A DNA stretch of 20,731 nucleotides from JAAGZL01 sp050291725 (GCA_050291725.1 JBNKKH010000019.1:1-20731); one strand, 5' to 3'. Counted from the first letter of the stretch, positions 1 to 8,009 are shown. Notes: generated by a model not told the origin, from the letters alone. Translations and numbers: made by a program.

Positions 1-466
1 TGGCAACGCCATATGGGCTACGCGGGTATAACGGTGTTTCTTCGCTCTGCGGCACCTCCTGCACCTTACCAAACATCTCGGAGGTGGAGGCCTGATAAAA
101 TCTAATCTTGGGATTGACTATACGTATAGCCTCGAGCAGACGCGCCGCTCCAAGCCCAGTAATCTCTGCTGTAGTTAGGGGCTGATCGAAGGAGACGGCA
201 ACAAAGCTCTGCGCCGCAAGGTTATATACCTCATCAGGCTTGGACTTCTCCAGCAAACGGATATTTGAACCAAGATCTGTAAGATCATATTCAACCAAAT
301 GCAGATTGGGATCAGCCTTAATCCCAAGTTCCTCAACCCTCCAAAAATTGGTTGAGGCCGTACGGCGGTATGCGCCATAAACTGTATAATTTTTACTCAG
401 CAGCAGTTTGGCCAGATAGGCACCGTCTTGGCCCGTAATACCTGTAATTACTGCGCTTTTACTCAT
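1..466 (-). CDS. gmd: GDP-mannose 4,6-dehydratase, N-terminal part (cut by window edge)
   Basis: Converts GDP-mannose to GDP-4-keto-6-deoxymannose, the precursor of GDP-fucose, GDP-rhamnose or GDP-perosamine; a cytoplasmic NAD(P)-dependent extended SDR. The first 155 codons are present and the C-terminal half lies outside the window. Visible features are the nucleotide-binding motif GITGQDGAYLA (residues 9-19), the family signature TSEMFGK (128-134), and SPYGVA (150-155), which contains the catalytic Tyr at 152. The start ATG follows a GGGG stretch that can serve as a ribosome site, and the N-terminus MSKSAVITGITGQDG is typical of the family. It lies downstream of manC on the same strand, so the pair gives a GDP-mannose to 4-keto-6-deoxymannose branch. 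A 577-base spacer containing a dead transposase fragment separates the two, so they may no longer share a transcript. The identification is very secure. Confidence 0.95.
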   Translation of the reverse strand, partial: MSKSAVITGITGQDGAYLAKLLLSKNYTVYGAYRRTASTNFWRVEELGIKADPNLHLVEYDLTDLGSNIRLLEKSKPDEVYNLAAQSFVAVSFDQPLTTAEITGLGAARLLEAIRIVNPKIRFYQASTSEMFGKVQEVPQSEETPLYPRSPYGVA

Positions 467-1043
467 AAGTATCCCCAGACGGAAAGAATCAAGAGATGGA
501 CTATAACATTTACTACTGCACGGCGCTCACTACGATCCAAGCGCCCCCGCAAGTTCAGTAATGCACTTTCCTTGCCTTTCGGCCATCGACACCATTTTCC
601 CAACAAACATAATAACATCAAGATGACACATCCCCTTCATATTCAATTATATGGAAAGAGAAATGTTTTCCTCATCAACTTGACGCAACCCTCTGAGTTC
701 ATGACGCGTTTCAGGCACTAAGAAACATCTTGGACCGTAAAAACCACCATGAAATAGTGAGGCTTAGGATTAGCTCAAAACAGGGCTAAGAGATGTAGAA
801 ATTAGCGATCATAAAAGCCAGGCCTTGTATCAAACGTATAACCTTTACCCAGTAATTTACATCATGAGTTTGATGATATTTCCAGATAATCTACTTATAC
901 CGAGATCTCACAATGAAGAAGCGATACAGCGAAGAACAGATAATCACGACAATCAAGCTGTATGAGGAGGAACCCAGGGTAGACGATATTTGCCAGGAAC
1001 CAGGCATCTCATCTGGCACTTTCTACAACTGACTTAGATATTA
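467..1043. other. 577-base spacer between manC and gmd
   Basis: AT-rich intergenic DNA with no complete gene. The only recognisable content is the IS3-family OrfA remnant at 913-1032. A perfect TATAAT hexamer reads on the minus strand at 651-646 and could be the -10 element of a gmd promoter, but no good -35 lies at the right distance. The 97-codon open frame on the plus strand (428-721) has no recognisable family and overlaps the gmd start, so I treat it as noise. Confidence 0.5.
913..1032 (+). pseudogene. IS3-family transposase OrfA remnant
   Basis: A 39-codon fragment that begins MKKRYSEEQIITTIKLYEEE and continues with VDDIC and GISSGTFYN (residues 24-39). This is the N-terminal helix-turn-helix region of IS3-family OrfA proteins (transposase_8 type), which normally reads ...GISxxTFYNW and continues for about 50-60 more residues plus an OrfB. 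Here the codon after YN is TGA, where the family has Trp (TGG), and the sequence then runs straight into the manC 3' end. Neither the rest of OrfA nor OrfB is present, so the element is dead. It sits between manC and gmd in the opposite orientation. I could not identify terminal inverted repeats or target duplications. Confidence 0.8.
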
Positions 1044-2495
1044 TCAGGAGGCATGTGGAACTCTCCCGAAAGCATCATCGAACCTTATAATATCTTCTTC
1101 ACCAAGATAATCACCGGTTTGCACTTCAATTATTACTAGCTGTTCTGGACCAATATTCTCCAGACGATGCTTATGCCCCGCCGGGATAAAGGTCGATTCA
1201 TTGATATTTAATATTAATTCCCGATCATCGTTGAGCACCTTGGCAGTACCGCTGACAACCACCCAATGCTCACTACGATGATGATGCATCTGCAGACTTA
1301 AGCTGGAGCCAATCTTGACCTCGATATGTTTAATTTTAAAATTCTCACCTTCTTCAAGAACAGTGTACGTGCCCCATGGGCGGTGCACAGTACGGTGCAA
1401 CTCGTGGGCCTCATGTCCCTGTGACTCGAGCTGGGCGTATATGTTCTTAACGTCTTGCACACGAGACTTATCCGCAACCAACAGCGCATCAGGCGTGTCG
1501 ACAATCACCAGGCCATCCACACCGACAACACCCACCAAGCGCCCTTCACTATTAATGGTACAGTTGCTACTGTCGATCACTACAGCATCACCCTGGATAC
1601 GGTTGTTATTGTCATCAAACTTCTCCAGATCACCCAACGAACGCCAGCAGCCAATATCACTCCATCCTATGTCGCAGGCTACAACAGCGGCATTACGCGT
1701 CTTCTCCATAATGGCATAATCAATAGAGTTATCTGCCACCTGCTTAAAATGATCGAAACTAAGTTCTACCTGACTAAATCCATCGCTGAATGCCGATCGC
1801 GAATGCTGCATACTGGCTTTGGTAGCCTCCAGGATACCCGGACAATACTTTGCCATCTCTTGGAGCATGCTCCCGACTGTGAAGCACAGCATGCCCGAGT
1901 TCCATAGAAAATTACCTGAGGCCACATATTCCCTGGCCTTTTCCAGCGAAGGCTTTTCAACAAATCGCAAGACATTATGCCCGTCTGATTCAATGTAGCC
2001 GTATCCAGTCTCCGGCGCTGTGGGGCGTACGCCGAATGCTACCAGTCTTCCATCAAGCGCCAGCTTGCAGGCATCGGCAACCGCATCGGCAAATGCCTCT
2101 TGGTCTGATATCAGATGATCAGCCGTAAGCACAAGCATGATTGCATCATTGCCATAATTCTCTGATGCCAATATGCATGCGGTAGCTATGGCTGGGGCAG
2201 TATTACGGCCCACAGGCTCCAGGATAAATGTCCTATCGATCTGTCTATCAATCAGGTGGGATATTTCCTGATATTCATCTTCGATCTTGAAGTACTGCTC
2301 ACGGTTGGTGACGGTTATCAGGTGGGATACGTTCGCCAGGGATGTCCCTCTAAGAAACGACTTCTGCAGCAGACTTTCACCATCCCCCATCCTGATAAAC
2401 GGCTTGGGGTGCTGCTTTCTGGATACAGGCCATAGGCGTGAGCCGACACCGCCGCAGAGTATTGTTGGAATGAGAAAGGTACCTTGTGTATTCAT
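1044..2495 (-). CDS. manC: Mannose-1-phosphate guanylyltransferase / mannose-6-phosphate isomerase (bifunctional)
   Basis: Makes GDP-mannose from mannose-1-phosphate and GTP; the C-terminal cupin domain interconverts fructose-6-P and mannose-6-P (type II PMI). At 483 residues it is full length for the AlgA/ManC family. The pyrophosphorylase motif GGVGSRLWP is at residues 15-23, followed by KPF (31-33). VEKP (179-182) and NSGM (199-202) are the sugar-phosphate site elements. The cupin metal motif QMHHHRSEHW is at 402-411, with FIPAGHKHRLEN at 437-448. The start ATG follows an AGGGGG ribosome site ten bases upstream. It is on the same strand as the downstream gmd, so it feeds deoxyhexose synthesis. 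The C-terminus is intact even though an IS remnant begins about a dozen bases beyond the stop codon. Confidence 0.96.
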   Translation of the reverse strand: MNTQGTFLIPTILCGGVGSRLWPVSRKQHPKPFIRMGDGESLLQKSFLRGTSLANVSHLITVTNREQYFKIEDEYQEISHLIDRQIDRTFILEPVGRNTAPAIATACILASENYGNDAIMLVLTADHLISDQEAFADAVADACKLALDGRLVAFGVRPTAPETGYGYIESDGHNVLRFVEKPSLEKAREYVASGNFLWNSGMLCFTVGSMLQEMAKYCPGILEATKASMQHSRSAFSDGFSQVELSFDHFKQVADNSIDYAIMEKTRNAAVVACDIGWSDIGCWRSLGDLEKFDDNNNRIQGDAVVIDSSNCTINSEGRLVGVVGVDGLVIVDTPDALLVADKSRVQDVKNIYAQLESQGHEAHELHRTVHRPWGTYTVLEEGENFKIKHIEVKIGSSLSLQMHHHRSEHWVVVSGTAKVLNDDRELILNINESTFIPAGHKHRLENIGPEQLVIIEVQTGDYLGEEDIIRFDDAFGRVPHAS

Positions 2496-2909
2496 TCAAG
2501 CGGATCCCCCTGGCCAGAGCACGTCTCTTATCGTAACTGCTTAGACACCAAATTCAATCATTTATACCGCTGAACACCTATCCCTGCCAGCCAGGATATC
2601 TATGCACTGCACAAAAAACACTTACTGCCCGAGCCCTTACTCTCCGAGCACACTTTAATCCCGCGTCAAAAGCAACCCACTCGCTAGCTTGACTGACTAG
2701 AGGAATCTAGTTCGCTCCATGACGGCATATACCCTGGATCCATATCAACATTCGGCGAACAATCGACAATATGGAAAGATCAGCCTCTGTGGACTGCCTT
2801 GCATGGGAATCCCGCAGTGTCTTGATGGCGCGTGCAGATGTATCCGTGTAAATCCAGGCGCCAATACCACATGCTAAGATTAGCCTCCACCATACCACTA
2901 GGGCGGTAT
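2496..2909. other. 414-base spacer between the NeuD-like gene and manC
   Basis: No supportable gene. A 63-codon minus-strand frame (2898-2707) starts 11 bases past the NeuD-like stop. It matches no family I recognise and could be decayed coding DNA. A short perfect inverted repeat, ACTAGA-GGAA-TCTAGT, lies at 2696-2711; it could form a small hairpin but has no T-tract. The manC promoter is expected here. I see a TATAAA-like box upstream of manC on the minus strand but no convincing -35. Confidence 0.4.
2696..2711. repeat. Short perfect inverted repeat (6-bp arms, 4-base loop)
   Basis: ACTAGA and TCTAGT are exact reverse complements separated by GGAA. It lies in the spacer between the NeuD-like gene and manC, about 200 bases upstream of the manC start. 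It is too short and AT-rich to call a terminator, and no T-run follows on either strand. It may be a chance palindrome or a protein-binding site. Confidence 0.3.
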
Positions 2910-3563
2910 CTATTTTTTTATCTCCGTGGCCGGCACTCCAGCCACTGTATGGCCCGCAACAACATCCCGGATTACCGATGCGCCTGCCGCCACAATGGCA
3001 TTCTGGCCTACCCTTACCCTATTGATGATTACAGCACCTATCCCCACCCAAGCATAATCTTCAACTATGACATCGCCAGCAAGATGCCCCCCAGGTGAAA
3101 TATGGACGGCATTACCAATTGAGCAATCATGATCTACAGTCGCAGCCGTATTAATGATTACCGACTTACCGAGCCTACTGCCGATGTTTATTACCGCATT
3201 AGCAAACACCACAGATCCTTCTCCAATCTCGACCCCCCCCGCAATCTGCGCTGAAGGATGAATTATAGTTGCAATTGAGAATCCCGCAGAAGACGCTGCT
3301 TGCTGTAATTTGAATCTCAGTCTACTGTCGCCGATAGCGATGACCATAGCGTCCCAGCTCTCGCACAAGCAAGGCATATCAGTTGATGCACCTACCACAT
3401 CCCAAGCGCCAGAAGAGCGGAGACTTGGATATTTATCATCAACAAATGCAATTTCCGCCCATTTCCCGCAGGAATTAGCTGCATCCGCCACCACACGCCC
3501 ATGGCCGCCAGCGCCAAAAATGAGCAGCTTCCCACCACTCAAGGCATATTCCCCCTGGCACAT
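2910..3563 (-). CDS. NeuD/PglD-family sugar acyltransferase (left-handed beta-helix)
   Basis: An acetyl-CoA-dependent O- or N-acetyltransferase of the NeuD/PglD type (217 residues, normal length). The N-terminal Rossmann-like domain carries GAGGHGRVVAD (17-27). IHPSAQ (101-106) begins the hexapeptide-repeat beta-helix. VDHDCSIG (143-150) carries the family's catalytic base, His145, and the C-terminus ends in the usual AGVPA motif. In the Pgl pathway PglD acetylates a UDP-4-amino sugar; NeuD acetylates sialic acid; in legionaminic acid synthesis LegH does the equivalent step. Because a PglC-like transferase and a Leg operon are both nearby, any of these roles is possible. The start is uncertain: ATG at 3563 has no close ribosome site, whereas a TTG at 3542 follows AGGGGG and overlaps the stop of a 12-codon upstream frame. 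The gene contains a run of eight G (3240-3233). Confidence 0.85.
   Translation of the reverse strand: MCQGEYALSGGKLLIFGAGGHGRVVADAANSCGKWAEIAFVDDKYPSLRSSGAWDVVGASTDMPCLCESWDAMVIAIGDSRLRFKLQQAASSAGFSIATIIHPSAQIAGGVEIGEGSVVFANAVINIGSRLGKSVIINTAATVDHDCSIGNAVHISPGGHLAGDVIVEDYAWVGIGAVIINRVRVGQNAIVAAGASVIRDVVAGHTVAGVPATEIKK
3233..3240 (-). repeat. G8 homopolymer inside the NeuD-like gene
   Basis: Eight consecutive C on the plus strand, read as eight G in the coding strand, encode part of A-G-G-V at residues 108-111 in the first coil of the beta-helix. Poly-G or poly-C tracts of about this length in glycan-modification genes are known sites of slipped-strand mispairing and phase variation in Campylobacter and Neisseria. 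A one-base change here would shift the frame and remove the catalytic half of the protein. Whether the tract actually varies cannot be judged from one sequence. Confidence 0.55.
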
Positions 3564-3577
3564 GTAAATTTAGGCAT
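3539..3577 (-). other. Possible 12-codon upstream ORF overlapping a TTG start of the NeuD-like gene
   Basis: The short frame MPKFTCARGNMP begins with ATG ten bases after an AGGAGGA sequence, the strongest ribosome-site match upstream of this gene. Its TGA stop overlaps a TTG codon that is in frame with the NeuD-like protein (residue 8 of the long version). This arrangement allows translational coupling. It could equally be chance, with the ribosome site serving the ATG at 3563 at a long spacing. Confidence 0.3.
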
Positions 3578-3872
3578 AATTAAGTAATCCTCCTGACCGA
3601 TCCCCTCTCTTCTCATTATCATTAGCAACATGCCTTCAGCCCAGCACCTACAGCACACAAACCAACAACGATCATACATCGATTACATGAAGAAATATAC
3701 GTTTACATACAACAAGTTATACGATCAACAATAATGGGTTGCAGCCCATACAATTAATCGGCAATATAGTCGCAATTAGAACACAGGCGTCTATCACATC
3801 GCTAGCGCTCCACCCTTAATTAACTCGCTCCTCAACTCAATAGGGCACACCCAACCAACGAGCAATTTGAAT
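3564..3872. other. Divergent intergenic region between the NeuD-like gene and wzx
   Basis: About 309 bases of AT-rich DNA from which the minus-strand NeuD-like gene and the plus-strand wzx module both read outward, so promoters for both are expected here. A TTTACA hexamer on the plus strand (around 3712) resembles a -35 but has no good -10 partner. I see no JUMPstart/ops element, hairpin terminator or RNA gene. Confidence 0.45.
3588..3594 (-). promoter_or_regulatory. Strong Shine-Dalgarno sequence upstream of the NeuD-like gene
   Basis: AGGAGGA on the minus strand. It is ten bases from the ATG of a 12-codon frame and 24 bases from the annotated ATG at 3563. The mismatch in spacing is why the start of the NeuD-like gene is open. 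Confidence 0.5.
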
Positions 3873-5132
3873 ATGTCAATGACCATTATACGACAACGAA
3901 TGAATGGTCCTGGCATCACTATTCTTGATCAGACGATTGTAAGCGCGACCAATTTTTTTGCCTCTCTTATCATTGCACGTGCGCTTGGAATACAAGAATT
4001 CGGAATATACTCATTATTTTTTATATTTCTAATTTTATTGGATACCTTCCAGCATTCGATCTTTTCCGCCCCCATGATGTCACTTGCTCCTGCCAAGGAA
4101 GAGCCAAGCACACAGGAGAACTACTTTTCATCAATAATGATGGCCCAGACAATCACAAGTATTGTTATCGCATTGCTCTGTTATGCTCTCGGACTGACAG
4201 TTGCTCATCTGACAGGCGACCCGCACTCACACAATTATTTAATCCCGTTTGCGCTATGTGTTTTTATTTTTCCTACGCAAGAGTGGGTCAGAAGATATCT
4301 ATTTACCAAACAAGCAACACTTCATGCACTTTACCTGGATACCATCAGATCCATGATCCAGATAGGTCTGCTGGTATATTGTGCTGTTACTGACACCATC
4401 AGCGTTGGACAGGCTCTCTATATTTTGGCCTTTTCTTCCGCCATCGTTTACCTGGTAGGCCCGGCACGCCATCTACTTTCTATAGATATTGGCGGAATAC
4501 GTCCTGCGCTTAGAGAGAACTGGAATCATGCGCGCCACCTACTCCCCAGCTCCTTGCTGGAATGGACCAGATTACAGGGCTTTATGTTAATAGGCGGATT
4601 GCTTATCGGAGTACAGGCCATAGGAGCAATAAGGGCGGCACAAAATATTCTTGGTCCACTAAATATAATTTATCAGGCTGCAGACAACATATTTCCAATA
4701 GAAGGCGCGCGACGCCTCGCCCAAGAGGGAGAGAAAAATACAATAAGATACTTTAAGATGGCTGCTACAAGGGGAATTCTCATACTATCCATACCCTGCA
4801 TACTAATATCATTCTCTGCACAATGGATAATGGAGTTTTTGTATGGTGACCAATTTACCAGTTATTACCAATTGATTATTTGGCAGGCAATTTCACTTTT
4901 ACTTATCTTCTCACTCAAAGTTGGCACATCATTTATGCGCTCGTTTCACATAACAAAACCAATTCTAATGTCGTCATTGATAGGCACGGGCGTGTTGATT
5001 ACCATAATCACTCCGCTTGGTATCCTATTTGATGAAAATGGCGTCATGCTTGCTAAAATATCTTCAGAAGTTTTCTCTCTGTATCTCATCACATACAGCA
5101 TAAGGAAACTCTCTCGTGATAAACACGCCTAG
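3873..5132 (+). CDS. wzx: Wzx-type polysaccharide flippase (MOP superfamily)
   Basis: An inner-membrane transporter expected to flip the undecaprenyl-linked oligosaccharide unit to the periplasm. About 419 residues, within the Wzx size range, with roughly a dozen hydrophobic helices spread over the full length. The N-terminal segment reads ILDQTIVSATNFFASLIIA, then RALGIQEFGIYSL; this pattern (helix, then GxxxFGxYSL) is typical of MOP-family polysaccharide exporters. ATG 3873 is chosen; a TTG six bases upstream and an ATG six bases downstream are also possible, and none has a strong ribosome site. It is the first gene of the wzx-PglC-acyltransferase-GT module. The 43-base gap to the next gene suggests one transcript. 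Base composition is visibly more AT-rich than the nonulosonate operon. Confidence 0.85.
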   Translation: MSMTIIRQRMNGPGITILDQTIVSATNFFASLIIARALGIQEFGIYSLFFIFLILLDTFQHSIFSAPMMSLAPAKEEPSTQENYFSSIMMAQTITSIVIALLCYALGLTVAHLTGDPHSHNYLIPFALCVFIFPTQEWVRRYLFTKQATLHALYLDTIRSMIQIGLLVYCAVTDTISVGQALYILAFSSAIVYLVGPARHLLSIDIGGIRPALRENWNHARHLLPSSLLEWTRLQGFMLIGGLLIGVQAIGAIRAAQNILGPLNIIYQAADNIFPIEGARRLAQEGEKNTIRYFKMAATRGILILSIPCILISFSAQWIMEFLYGDQFTSYYQLIIWQAISLLLIFSLKVGTSFMRSFHITKPILMSSLIGTGVLITIITPLGILFDENGVMLAKISSEVFSLYLITYSIRKLSRDKHA

Positions 5133-5175
5133 CAAACGCGCCAATCAATCCAGAGCATCAACATAATTAAATTCA

Positions 5176-5796
5176 ATGGCAAAACGACTGTTTGACATAC
5201 TGATCTCACTGTTCGCACTGATATTGGCCGGACCCATTATGCTATTGCTGGCGCCTCTTATTGCTATAAACATGGGCTTCCCAATACTTTTCTACCAAGA
5301 CAGGCCAGGACTAAATGGCGAAATTTTTCGCCTATATAAATTTAGGACCATGATTGATGAATGTGACGCCAATGGCGACCAGCTGCCTGACGAGCAAAGA
5401 CTGACGACCTTCGGTAGATTCATGAGAAATCTAAGCCTGGATGAACTGCCAAGCCTATGGAATGTTCTTAAAGGCGATATGAGCCTGGTCGGGCCCAGAC
5501 CACTGCTGACTGAATATCTGCCGCTCTATGATCACGAGCAAGCGCGTAGGCATAATGTAAGGCCAGGTATTACCGGATGGGCTCAGATTAACGGCAGAAA
5601 CGCTGTTTCGTGGGAAGATAGATTTAAGTTAGATACCTGGTACGTAGATAACCAATCCTTTCTGCTTGATATAAAAATTATGCTGTTGACGGTATGGAAG
5701 GTTATTGCCCGGGAAGGCATCTCAGAAGAAGGACAGGCAACCATGTCAAAATTTCGTGGTAATGAATCAGGCAATCAAAGCAGCACGAGCACATGA
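5176..5796 (+). CDS. PglC-type phosphoglycosyl transferase (initiating sugar transferase)
   Basis: Transfers a sugar-1-phosphate from a UDP-sugar to undecaprenyl phosphate, the first membrane step of glycan assembly. At 206 residues it is a small monotopic PGT, like PglC, without the extra N-terminal helices of WcaJ/WbaP. KRLFDI (3-8) precedes the re-entrant hydrophobic helix, which is broken by Gly-Pro at 19-20. DRPGLNGEIFRLYKFRTM lies at 42-59. The catalytic Asp-Glu dyad is 89-90 in SLDELPSLWNVLKGDMSLVG. GPRP (106-109) and RPGITGWAQINGR (129-141) complete the signature. PglC's usual substrate is UDP-diacetylbacillosamine, made with PglD, PglE and PglF; only a PglD-like protein is seen here, so the true substrate is open. 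Confidence 0.9.
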   Translation: MAKRLFDILISLFALILAGPIMLLLAPLIAINMGFPILFYQDRPGLNGEIFRLYKFRTMIDECDANGDQLPDEQRLTTFGRFMRNLSLDELPSLWNVLKGDMSLVGPRPLLTEYLPLYDHEQARRHNVRPGITGWAQINGRNAVSWEDRFKLDTWYVDNQSFLLDIKIMLLTVWKVIAREGISEEGQATMSKFRGNESGNQSSTST

Positions 5797-5896
5797 GCAA
5801 TCATATGCTTTCGCCTGTATTTCTTGACAAACACTAGAATAATGCTAGCGTAGCACCAGCATCTGTGGACTATATATCTGCACACGACAAATTAAT

Positions 5897-6433
5897 ATGC
5901 CAAATAAAAAATATGCTGCATCACTATCCAAAGCAGGCTCATATGCTGGCATCTGGAAGCTTGTCAGGAACAAACTCCTCCAAATAATCATCGATACATT
6001 TCCACTTCCATCCAAGCCACGTACAATCCTGCATTCATGGAAAGGAGTTAGATTTAATAACATCAATAGTGTATTCATCGGTGAAGATGTTATTTTCGAC
6101 CCGGTATTTCCGGAAAACATTCAGGTGGGATCAAACGTGATGATTACCACTGGCACGGTTATTCTGACACACCATTATGACACCAACTATGATGCACATG
6201 TTTTTTCTGTCGGCAGTGTATGTATTCATGATGGCGCGTTCATCGGAGCAAGGGCGATGATTGTTTCAAATGTAACCATAGGCGAGAAAGCTATAATTGC
6301 CGCTGGAGCGGTTGTCACAAAAGATGTTCCAGCAAGAACAATAGTGGGAGGCGTACCTGCTCGGATTATCGGCAAGCGTGGCAATAATGAATTTGATGAA
6401 AAGATGACACTAAATAACATCATTTCCTCTTAA
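5897..6433 (+). CDS. WbbJ-like acyltransferase (hexapeptide repeats)
   Basis: Probably an O-acetyltransferase that decorates a sugar, using acetyl-CoA in the cytoplasm. It has 178 residues. The beta-helix repeats include IGEDVIFDP, VGSNVMITTGTVILTHHYD (His pair near residue 95, a candidate catalytic position), IHDGAFIGARAMIVSNVTIG, and the terminal GAVVTKDVPARTIVGGVPA, which matches the maltose/galactoside/WbbJ acetyltransferase group. The N-terminal 50 residues have no recognisable domain. It lies 100 bases after the PglC-like gene and 64 before the GT-C-like gene, in the same direction, so it probably belongs to the same transcript. The acceptor cannot be told from sequence. Confidence 0.8.
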   Translation: MPNKKYAASLSKAGSYAGIWKLVRNKLLQIIIDTFPLPSKPRTILHSWKGVRFNNINSVFIGEDVIFDPVFPENIQVGSNVMITTGTVILTHHYDTNYDAHVFSVGSVCIHDGAFIGARAMIVSNVTIGEKAIIAAGAVVTKDVPARTIVGGVPARIIGKRGNNEFDEKMTLNNIISS

Positions 6434-6497
6434 ATAGAAGCCATCACAAGGCCCAGGGCTAATCTACTCAATTCAGCAACCAATATTTACAGACGAC

Positions 6498-8009
6498 ATG
6501 GCATCAAGATATCAATCCTTAAAAAGCCGCCCCCTAACTTATATTGTTACGGCCACACTAAGCGCTCTCTTATCATTTTATGCCTTTCAAGCCAATGATG
6601 TCATAAACAAGGACGGCACACTCTACGTTTATACTGCCGAAGCATTTCTTGATGGCGGCCTTTCAAAAGCAATGTCAGTATTCAGTTGGCCTTTTTTCTC
6701 AATCCTGATTGCCTGGTTCCATGCATTAACCGGAGCAAGCTTTGAGATATCAGCATACTCCGTAAACTCAATCTTACTTATTGTATTAGCAATTACTTGC
6801 CTGCGAATTTATGAAGAGATAAGCACCCCTAATCTTCCGCTTTGGATCCCTGCACTACTCATACTGGCGCTGCCAATTGTTAACGACTATCGTATCTACG
6901 TCATCAGAGGGCACGGTTTCTGGGCATTTATGCTCCTGGCGCTATTGTTCTTCATTAGATACAGCAAGCAGCCGTCAATGCGCACTGCCATTCTGTGGCA
7001 ATCATTTGCCATAATCGCAACGCTGTTCAGAATTGAAGGAGTGGTTTTTTTAGCTCTTGCTCCTTTTTATTTTCTTTTCCAGAAAAATAACAAAAAGATA
7101 TTTCTTCACCACTTTATAAAGCTTAACTCGGTCCTTATCCCTATCGCCACAATCTCTTTAATTACTCTATTCAGCTATGTCATTCGTACGGACAATATCT
7201 CCAATGATTTAGGGCTGCGTCTCAGCTACATGCTACCTACATCAATGATATCAGCACTATCTGGAGCCGCATCAAAAATAGTCGACATAATGCCACGCCT
7301 GTCATCAAAAGAATCCACTCTATTCGTAATATCCGGCCTGATTGCACTCGTCAGCTATAAGGTGATCAAGAACATAAATCTAATATATCTAGCCATCTGG
7401 TTTATTGGTCGCCGCAATAAATGGATTCATATGCGCGAAGAGAACAACATCGTGCTTTTTTTCGCTTTCATCTCAATTCTCCCGCTACTGGCCCTTGCTG
7501 GTAACCAGTTTTTTATGTCTTCTAGATATACGGTTTTATCTGCAACACTATTTTCTTTAATTGCGTACCAGTATCTCAGCATCCTGCTTTACAGACTCGC
7601 CGAGAATAAAAAGTACATTGCGCTATCCGCTCTGACAGTGTTAATAGTAATCTTTTTCTTGGATGGGATTATTCATACCGGCGCGATCAGGGGAAACATA
7701 AAAACGGCCGGAGTATGGGCATATCAACATATTGACCCAGAAAGAAAAATTGCTTGTAACGAGGGACGGCTTGCATTCTACTCCAACGGGATATGCACTA
7801 ACGAAGCGATAATTGAACGTAAAGGCGTTGTCGCTCTAGAGAAACTAATCAGCCGCGGGGAATATGACTATCTACTACTCTGGATCGACCATAAGGACAG
7901 GGATATGTTAGACTACCTGAATTCCAGCAAGCAACTTATCTCGATCAAAAGCTTTCGCAATAAAAAGCAGGATGAGGTCAGAATCTACGAGATAAGACCC
8001 AAGCGGTAA
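6498..8009 (+). CDS. GT-C-like multi-pass membrane glycosyltransferase
   Basis: A 503-residue inner-membrane protein with about ten or more hydrophobic helices and a short soluble C-terminal domain (after about residue 400). Near the N-terminus, after the first helix, comes QANDVINKDGTLYVYTAEAF (31-50), followed by SWPFFSILIAWFHALTG. This first-loop layout, with acidic residues (Asp34, Asp39) after helix 1, resembles GT-C/PMT/ArnT-like (GT39-type) enzymes that use polyprenyl-phosphate sugars in the periplasm. It could be a transferase that adds a side sugar or, less likely, the polymerase. No separate Wzy is visible in the window. It closes the wzx module and no typical soluble GT-A or GT-B transferase is next to it. 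Confidence 0.65.
   Translation: MASRYQSLKSRPLTYIVTATLSALLSFYAFQANDVINKDGTLYVYTAEAFLDGGLSKAMSVFSWPFFSILIAWFHALTGASFEISAYSVNSILLIVLAITCLRIYEEISTPNLPLWIPALLILALPIVNDYRIYVIRGHGFWAFMLLALLFFIRYSKQPSMRTAILWQSFAIIATLFRIEGVVFLALAPFYFLFQKNNKKIFLHHFIKLNSVLIPIATISLITLFSYVIRTDNISNDLGLRLSYMLPTSMISALSGAASKIVDIMPRLSSKESTLFVISGLIALVSYKVIKNINLIYLAIWFIGRRNKWIHMREENNIVLFFAFISILPLLALAGNQFFMSSRYTVLSATLFSLIAYQYLSILLYRLAENKKYIALSALTVLIVIFFLDGIIHTGAIRGNIKTAGVWAYQHIDPERKIACNEGRLAFYSNGICTNEAIIERKGVVALEKLISRGEYDYLLLWIDHKDRDMLDYLNSSKQLISIKSFRNKKQDEVRIYEIRPKR

Noticed and set aside
428..721. 97-codon plus-strand open frame over the gmd start and spacer
   Set aside because: No recognisable family; it overlaps the 5' end of gmd on the other strand and has an untypical composition. 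Treated as chance.
2707..2898. 63-codon minus-strand frame after the NeuD-like gene
   Set aside because: Correct strand and spacing for an operon gene, but no family is recognised and there is no good ribosome site. At most a decayed fragment; mentioned only in the spacer entry.
2902..2910. GGCGGTAT resembling the ops/JUMPstart core
   Set aside because: Differs from the ops core at its end, lies at the 3' end of a gene in the antisense direction, and lacks the rest of JUMPstart.
2892..2918. Stem ATACC/GGTAT followed by seven T on the plus strand, resembling a rho-independent terminator
   Set aside because: The stem is only five base pairs, the T-run is the Lys codons and stop of the minus-strand NeuD-like gene, and no plus-strand gene ends here.
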